Assembly (NCBI GenBank): GCA_965232105.1
Contig: OZ246956.1
Span: 3,410,001-3,474,000 of the forward strand
Source of the DNA: Multivorans sp965232105
GTDB taxonomy: Bacteria; Acidobacteriota; Thermoanaerobaculia; Multivoradales; Multivoraceae
Direction: 5' to 3'
Length of the DNA stretch: 64,000 bases
Shown: positions 59,836 to 64,000 of the stretch, in pieces
Layout of the letters: the number at the start of each line of letters is the position of its first letter
How positions within the stretch are numbered: position 1 is the first letter of the stretch
Position numbers and translations under genes: made by a program
The notes under the pieces: generated by a model
What the model was told of the DNA's origin: nothing
Seen by the model: only the letters and a program-made list of their open reading frames with translations
Databases searched by the model: none

Positions 59836-60459
59836 ATGACTTCATCCGTGCCATCCTCGATGACCGCTCTCGACCGCGAGAGGGCCGTCGTTCTCGTGAT
59901 CGACATGCAAGGCCGGCTCGTCGACCTGATGCACCGGCCCCGGATGGTCATCGACGGCGCCTCCCGGCTGCTGCGGCTGGCCGGGATGTTCGATTTGCCG
60001 GTCATCGTGACCGAGCAGTACCCGCGGGGATTGGGTCCGACTCGCGAGGAACTCGAGGCGGTGATCGAGGAGACGGATCCCGAAGGCCGCCGCACCCGGA
60101 GAGTGGAGAAGGACTCGTTCGGTTGCTGCGGCGAGCCGGCGTTCGAGGAAGCTCTGACGGCGGCGCGGCCGGGTCTCGATCCGGCGGATCGGCAGGTTGT
60201 CGTGGCGGGACTCGAAACCCACATCTGCGTCATGCAGACGGCGCTGGATCTCATCTCCCGCGGGACGGATGTCCATGTGTGCTGGGACTGCACGAGTTCG
60301 CGAGGCGAGGAGTACCGGCGCCACGCGCTCCAGCGGCTGGGCCACGCCGGCGCCCAGATCACGAACCACGAGTCGGTCGCCTTCGAACTGGCGCGCGACA
60401 AGAACCACCCTCGGTTCAAGGGCGTGAACCGGTTGCTGCGCGAGGGCCAGATCGTTTGA
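59836..60459 (+). CDS. Isochorismatase-family hydrolase
   Basis: A 207-residue cysteine hydrolase of the isochorismatase/nicotinamidase superfamily. The triad is visible: Asp23 in VVLVIDMQGRLVDLM, Lys in RRVEKDSFGCCGEPAF and Cys in VVVAGLETHICVMQTALDLI. It resembles the YcaC-like or SPATA-type hydrolases with ESVAFELARDKNHPRFKGVN near the end. The substrate is not determinable. An AGGGAGA site lies just before the ATG. The next gene begins at or near the stop. Confidence 0.9.
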   Translation: MTSSVPSSMTALDRERAVVLVIDMQGRLVDLMHRPRMVIDGASRLLRLAGMFDLPVIVTEQYPRGLGPTREELEAVIEETDPEGRRTRRVEKDSFGCCGEPAFEEALTAARPGLDPADRQVVVAGLETHICVMQTALDLISRGTDVHVCWDCTSSRGEEYRRHALQRLGHAGAQITNHESVAFELARDKNHPRFKGVNRLLREGQIV

Positions 60460-60467
60460 CCCGGCGC

Positions 60468-61145
60468 GTGCGGCCGATCGTCGTGGTCGTCGCGCTGGGG
60501 CTGGCGACGGTGCTGCCGGCCGCCCAGCCGACGGTCCGGGACGCGGGCGCCGGGGAAGCGGCGGTGCGGGAGACGTTCGAGGCCTACCGCCAGGCCCTGA
60601 TCGCCGGTGATGGCGAACGGGCCGCGGCCCTCGTCGACCGGGAGACCGGCGACTACTACCGGGAACTGAAGCGATTGGTCCTCGATGGAAGCGAGGAGGA
60701 GGTACGGCAGCGAACCTTCGTCGATCGCTTCCTGGTCGTGGCGTTCCGGCACCAGTTCGAAGAGGCCGAGTTGACCGGGATGGAGTTGGCCGACGTGATC
60801 GTGCGGGCGATGGAGATCGGCTGGATCAACTCCGCGGCGATCGAGCAGCTTGCCGTGGGCCCAGTCCGGATCGAAGGCGACGAGGCCTGGGCCGCCGCCC
60901 GCACCCGTGCCTCCCTCGAGGATCCGGCGCTTGGCGGCGGCATCGACGAGTTGGAGTACCGCTTCGTGAACGAGGATGGCGCCTGGAAGTTCCGCTTCAG
61001 CGCACTCGTATCGTCGATCGACGAGGTGATGCGGAACCTGGCGGAGCAGCTTGGCGCCGACGAGGATGACCTGATCTTCACTCTGGTCGAATCCCTGACC
61101 GGAGTCGAGGTGCTGCCCGAGGTCTGGGACGCCGTCGAACGCTGA
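60468..61145 (+). CDS. Exported protein with NTF2/SnoaL-like fold (hypothetical)
   Basis: About 225 residues. A signal peptide (RPIVVVVALGLATVLPAAQ) precedes AVRETFEAYRQALIAGDGER and GDYYRELKRLVL, the typical helix start of NTF2-like proteins. WKFRFSALVSSIDEVMRNLA lies near the end. The function is unknown. The GTG at 60468 is chosen; a TTG at 60456 overlapping the previous stop would extend it by four residues. It is probably co-transcribed with the isochorismatase-like gene. Confidence 0.6.
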   Translation: MRPIVVVVALGLATVLPAAQPTVRDAGAGEAAVRETFEAYRQALIAGDGERAAALVDRETGDYYRELKRLVLDGSEEEVRQRTFVDRFLVVAFRHQFEEAELTGMELADVIVRAMEIGWINSAAIEQLAVGPVRIEGDEAWAAARTRASLEDPALGGGIDELEYRFVNEDGAWKFRFSALVSSIDEVMRNLAEQLGADEDDLIFTLVESLTGVEVLPEVWDAVER

Positions 61146-61212
61146 AGTGGCGGCCGCGCCGGCCCCGGGGATTCCCGCGCGCGGCGGGCCAGGTGGGCGC
61201 TTCGGGGTGCGG

Positions 61213-61218
61213 TACGAT
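61213..61218 (+). promoter_or_regulatory. -10 box (TACGAT) of a leaderless start
   Basis: TACGAT followed by exactly seven bases and the GTG at 61226. It supports that GTG as the start of the DUF4159 gene over the GTG at 61193. Confidence 0.45.
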
Positions 61219-61225
61219 CCGGCCC

Positions 61226-62107
61226 GTGCCGATCCGGCGAACAGCGTTCCTGGTGGTTGCCGCCGCTCTGGTGGCCGCCGCGGGCGCCGGCCTGCTTGCC
61301 GTCCGAGCGGCGCCGGCGCCGGGTCCCCAGGTCAGGGGTCACGACGACCGGCGCGACGTCCGCACACGGTACCGACGGTCCCTGCCTCCCGAGGCGATGC
61401 CGCTCTTCGATCGGTACATGCCGAGGCCGGTTCATCCGGACGATGTGCTCCGCGAGTTCTACTTCACCCGTTTGGCGTACAGCGGCAGTCCGTACATGGG
61501 GCGTGGAAGCTGGTCGGTCGACTTCCCCAAGGCGGATGTGCAGTTCATGATCGGCTTGAAGAGGCTGCTCGACCAGTTGGACGCCTACGACTACTACAAC
61601 GCGCGGCAGGCGACGGACCCGGAGCTCTACCGTTTCCCCTTCCTCTACTCGGTGGAGGTTGGCCACATGGCTCTTCGGGAGGATGAACGCGAGGCGTTGC
61701 GCCGATACCTTCTCGCCGGCGGCTTCTGGGTCATCGACGACTTCTGGGGCAGTTGGGAGTGGGCGAACCTGGAGCGGGAGCTGTCCGAGCTCCTGCCCGA
61801 GTACTCGATCGTCGATATCCCCCTGGACCACCCGATCTTTCACTGCTTCTACGATGTCGAGGAGATCCTCCAGGTACCGAACGTGGGCCAGGGTCGGTAC
61901 GGCGGTCCGACGTGGGAGCAGGACGGCTACACGCCGCACGTGCGCGGCATTTTCGACGACCACGGCCGCCTGATGGTGGTGATCAACTGGAACACCGACC
62001 TCGGCGACGCCTGGGAGTGGGCGGAAGACGAGTGGTACCCGGTACGGTTCTCGCATTACGCGTACCAGATGGGAGTCAACTTCGTCGTCTACGCCATGTC
62101 GCACTGA
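61226..62107 (+). CDS. DUF4159 domain-containing exported protein
   Basis: A 293-residue protein starting VPIRRTAFLVVAAALVAAAGA, a clear signal peptide or anchor. The mature part follows DUF4159: REFYFTRLAYSGSPYMGRGS, YRFPFLYSVEVGHMALREDE, GGFWVIDDFWGSWEWANLER, LDHPIFHCFYDVEEILQVPN and MVVINWNTDLGDAWEWAEDE. The domain resembles glutamine-amidotransferase-like folds without an evident catalytic Cys. Such genes occur in MoxR/BatA-type operons with VWA membrane proteins, and the next gene is one. The function is unproven; a cell-envelope role is inferred. Confidence 0.85.
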   Translation: MPIRRTAFLVVAAALVAAAGAGLLAVRAAPAPGPQVRGHDDRRDVRTRYRRSLPPEAMPLFDRYMPRPVHPDDVLREFYFTRLAYSGSPYMGRGSWSVDFPKADVQFMIGLKRLLDQLDAYDYYNARQATDPELYRFPFLYSVEVGHMALREDEREALRRYLLAGGFWVIDDFWGSWEWANLERELSELLPEYSIVDIPLDHPIFHCFYDVEEILQVPNVGQGRYGGPTWEQDGYTPHVRGIFDDHGRLMVVINWNTDLGDAWEWAEDEWYPVRFSHYAYQMGVNFVVYAMSH

Positions 62108-62149
62108 GCCGACGTTTCGACTCCCCGCCTCTCCGTCTCTTCGTTCCTC

Positions 62150-64000
62150 ATGGCTGGTCTCTTCGAGTTCCTGTTCAAGTACCGGCCGGCCCTCTTCGAC
62201 GAGGGCCGGTTCGCCCTCGCCGCTCCGGGCTGGATGCAGCTCGCGGCGCTGCTTGCCGGCGCCGCGCTCGTGTTCGCCGCGTTCACCTACCGGCGGATGC
62301 GTCCGGGGCCCAGCGGCGGCGCCGAGCGCTACCGCTGGCTGCCGCCGACGTTGCGCTCTCTGGCCATCGCGGTGCTGGTCCTTTGTCTCATGCAACCGGC
62401 CCTCGTGCTGTCGACCGTGGTGCCGCAGGAGTCCTTCGTCGGCGTGCTGATCGACGACTCGGGCAGCATGGCGATGCCGGATGAGGACGGTGCCGAGGAC
62501 GGTACCCGGGGCGGGGCTGTCCGGGAGGCGCTCTCCGGGGAGCCGGATTCCCTGCTGGAGCTCCTGGAGCAGCGCTTTCAGGTACGCCAACTCGCCTTCG
62601 GCCGCGGCACGGAGCGGATCGAGTCGGGCGATCAGCTCCGGTTCGCTCGCGCCGACAGCCGCATCGGCGAGGCGCTGGTCGCGGCCTCGGACGAGTTGGC
62701 GGGCTTGCCGCTGGCGGGGATCGTCCTGCTCTCCGACGGCGCCGATTCGGCGCCCGCCGAACTCGGTGACGCGCTGCTCGCGCTCAAGGCCGCGGGGACG
62801 CCGGTGCATTCCGTCGGGCTGGGTCGCGAGGGTCTGGAGAAGGACATCGAGGTGTCGCGCGTGGTCGCCCCCCGACGGGTACTCCAGGGGTCCACGGTTG
62901 AAGTAGAGGTCACCTTGAGTCAGACGGGGTTCGGGGGTAGCAGCGTGAACCTCGAAGTCGAGGATGACGGGCGCATCGTGAACGTGGAACCGGTGACCTT
63001 CCCGCGGCGGAGTTCGGCGGTCACGGCCCGGGTGATGTTCGCTGCCAGCGACGCGGGGGCGCGGGAGTTCCGTTTTCGGGTGGCGGAACAGCCGGGCGAG
63101 GGTCTCATTCCCAACAACGAGCGGATCGCCCTGGTCGAAGTGACGGACAGGAAGGAGAAGATCTTCTTCTTCGAAGGCGAACCGCGCGATGAGTCGAAGT
63201 TCCTGCGCCGGGCGGTCCAGTTCGACGAGAACCTCCACGTCGTGTCGATGACCCGCCAGGCCGCGAACAAGTTCTACGGCATCAACTTCGACGAGGACAC
63301 GAAGCGCTTCGACGGGTTTCCAACCCGCCGGGAGGATCTGTTCGAGTATCAGGGCATCATTCTGGGCAGCATGGAGGCGAGCTTCTTTACCCACGACCAG
63401 ATGCGGATGCTCGTCGACTTCGCCGCCCAGCGCGGCGGCGGCGTGCTGCTGCTCGGCAGTCGCCGTTCGTTCTCGGAGGGCGGCTTCGCCGGCACGCCGA
63501 TCGCGGAACTGTCGCCACTCGTCCTCTACGACGTCGAAACGCCGTCGGGAGAAGCCCGGCCCGAACTGATCCACGACCTGGCATTCGAGTTGACGGCCCA
63601 GGGACGTGCCCATCCCGCGACCCTGCTGCGCGACGACCGCGCCGAATCCAACGACCTCTGGTCGACCCTGCCGCGGCTTTCGGCGTACCAGCGGGCGACC
63701 GAAGTGAAAGCCGGCGCGACCGCGCTCCTGAGTGCGCAGAGTCCCATGGTGCGTGAGCCACTGGTCGCTCTGGCGCATCACCGGATCGGCCGCGGACGGG
63801 CGATCGCCTTCACGCCGCACGACTCCTGGCACTGGCAGATGAGCGCCGACATTCCGCTCGAGGACCAGACCCACGAGCGGCTGTGGCGGCAGATGCTGCG
63901 CTGGCTGGTCTCCTACGTCCCCGATCAGGTCGAGGTCGAGACGGACCGGGACCGGTTCGAGCCCGGCAGCACCGTGACGCTGCGCGCCATGGTGCGCGAC
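62150..64000 (+). CDS. VWA-domain membrane protein (BatA/glutamine-amidotransferase-like), partial
   Basis: At least 617 residues, cut by the right edge. Two membrane segments (MQLAALLAGAALVFAAF; LRSLAIAVLVLCLMQPALVL) come first. A VWA domain follows with the MIDAS motif DDSGS at about residue 102 and GIVLLSDGADSAP. Then come an immunoglobulin-like region (EVEVTLSQTGFGGSSVNLEV) and a class I glutamine-amidotransferase-like segment (EYQGIILGSMEASFFTHDQM, then RGGGVLLLGSRRSFSEGGFA). This is typical of the large membrane protein next to DUF4159 in MoxR-type operons. It starts 42 bases after the DUF4159 stop. Confidence 0.85.
   Translation, partial: MAGLFEFLFKYRPALFDEGRFALAAPGWMQLAALLAGAALVFAAFTYRRMRPGPSGGAERYRWLPPTLRSLAIAVLVLCLMQPALVLSTVVPQESFVGVLIDDSGSMAMPDEDGAEDGTRGGAVREALSGEPDSLLELLEQRFQVRQLAFGRGTERIESGDQLRFARADSRIGEALVAASDELAGLPLAGIVLLSDGADSAPAELGDALLALKAAGTPVHSVGLGREGLEKDIEVSRVVAPRRVLQGSTVEVEVTLSQTGFGGSSVNLEVEDDGRIVNVEPVTFPRRSSAVTARVMFAASDAGAREFRFRVAEQPGEGLIPNNERIALVEVTDRKEKIFFFEGEPRDESKFLRRAVQFDENLHVVSMTRQAANKFYGINFDEDTKRFDGFPTRREDLFEYQGIILGSMEASFFTHDQMRMLVDFAAQRGGGVLLLGSRRSFSEGGFAGTPIAELSPLVLYDVETPSGEARPELIHDLAFELTAQGRAHPATLLRDDRAESNDLWSTLPRLSAYQRATEVKAGATALLSAQSPMVREPLVALAHHRIGRGRAIAFTPHDSWHWQMSADIPLEDQTHERLWRQMLRWLVSYVPDQVEVETDRDRFEPGSTVTLRAMVRD

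Noticed and set aside
1..64000. tRNA, rRNA, riboswitch, prophage or biosynthetic gene cluster
   Set aside because: Reading both strands I recognised no tRNA cloverleaf, rRNA segment, integrase, transposase, or PKS/NRPS motif. Without covariance-model searches small RNAs cannot be excluded.

Overview
The window reads as a high-GC bacterial chromosome segment, most likely an uncultured Acidobacteriota. Three tandem copies of the acidobacterial VWFA-related family, a PVC-type CxxCH heme lipoprotein and very large FN3/cadherin-repeat metalloproteases support this, but no rRNA or marker phylogeny is available. Genes are tightly packed, many by 4-base stop/start overlaps, and no tRNA, rRNA, CRISPR array or intact transposon was recognised. 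No gene-free stretch exceeds about 260 bases.

Layout. 1-2458: a DUF255/YyaL-type thioredoxin-domain protein cut by the left edge. 2501-5538: an AlkD-like glycosylase followed by a lipoprotein fusing a sialidase-like propeller, a PheC-like cyclohexadienyl dehydratase domain and a secreted-type chorismate mutase. 5519-9213: a three-gene minus-strand operon of a ThDP enzyme and two isocitrate/isopropylmalate dehydrogenase paralogs. 9321-32144: two secreted metzincin proteases of 1,666 and 5,630 residues, flanking a PD-(D/E)XK-like gene. The larger protease holds 16 tandem 597-bp units. 32175-37454: an Lrp/AsnC regulator divergent from a phenylalanine/tyrosine degradation operon (aminotransferase, HPPD, HGD, PhhA). 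37519-38361: a small decayed accessory patch (DUF4926, frameshifted DUF6883, mobilization-protein remnant). 38437-46229: an amidase, the three VWFA paralogs, a VOC protein and a probable selenocysteine peroxiredoxin. 46390-54862: a 30-codon ORF coupled to the heme lipoprotein gene, a PIG-L deacetylase and dnaE. 55015-64000: comEC, miaA, a TPR lipoprotein, an isochorismatase-like hydrolase, a small exported protein, and a DUF4159/VWA pair cut by the right edge.

How the genes fit together. The exported PheC-AroQ fusion would make phenylpyruvate from chorismate outside the cytoplasm, while the 32.9-37.5 kb operon degrades phenylalanine and tyrosine to maleylacetoacetate. The DUF4159/VWA pair resembles a MoxR/Bat-type operon. 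Several transcription units carry a TANNNT hexamer about 7 nt before the start codon, suggesting leaderless mRNAs.

The most notable observations are an in-frame UGA at the peroxidatic position of a peroxiredoxin with a SECIS-like hairpin at the right distance, the triple-fusion lipoprotein, and the homogenised 9.55-kb tandem array.
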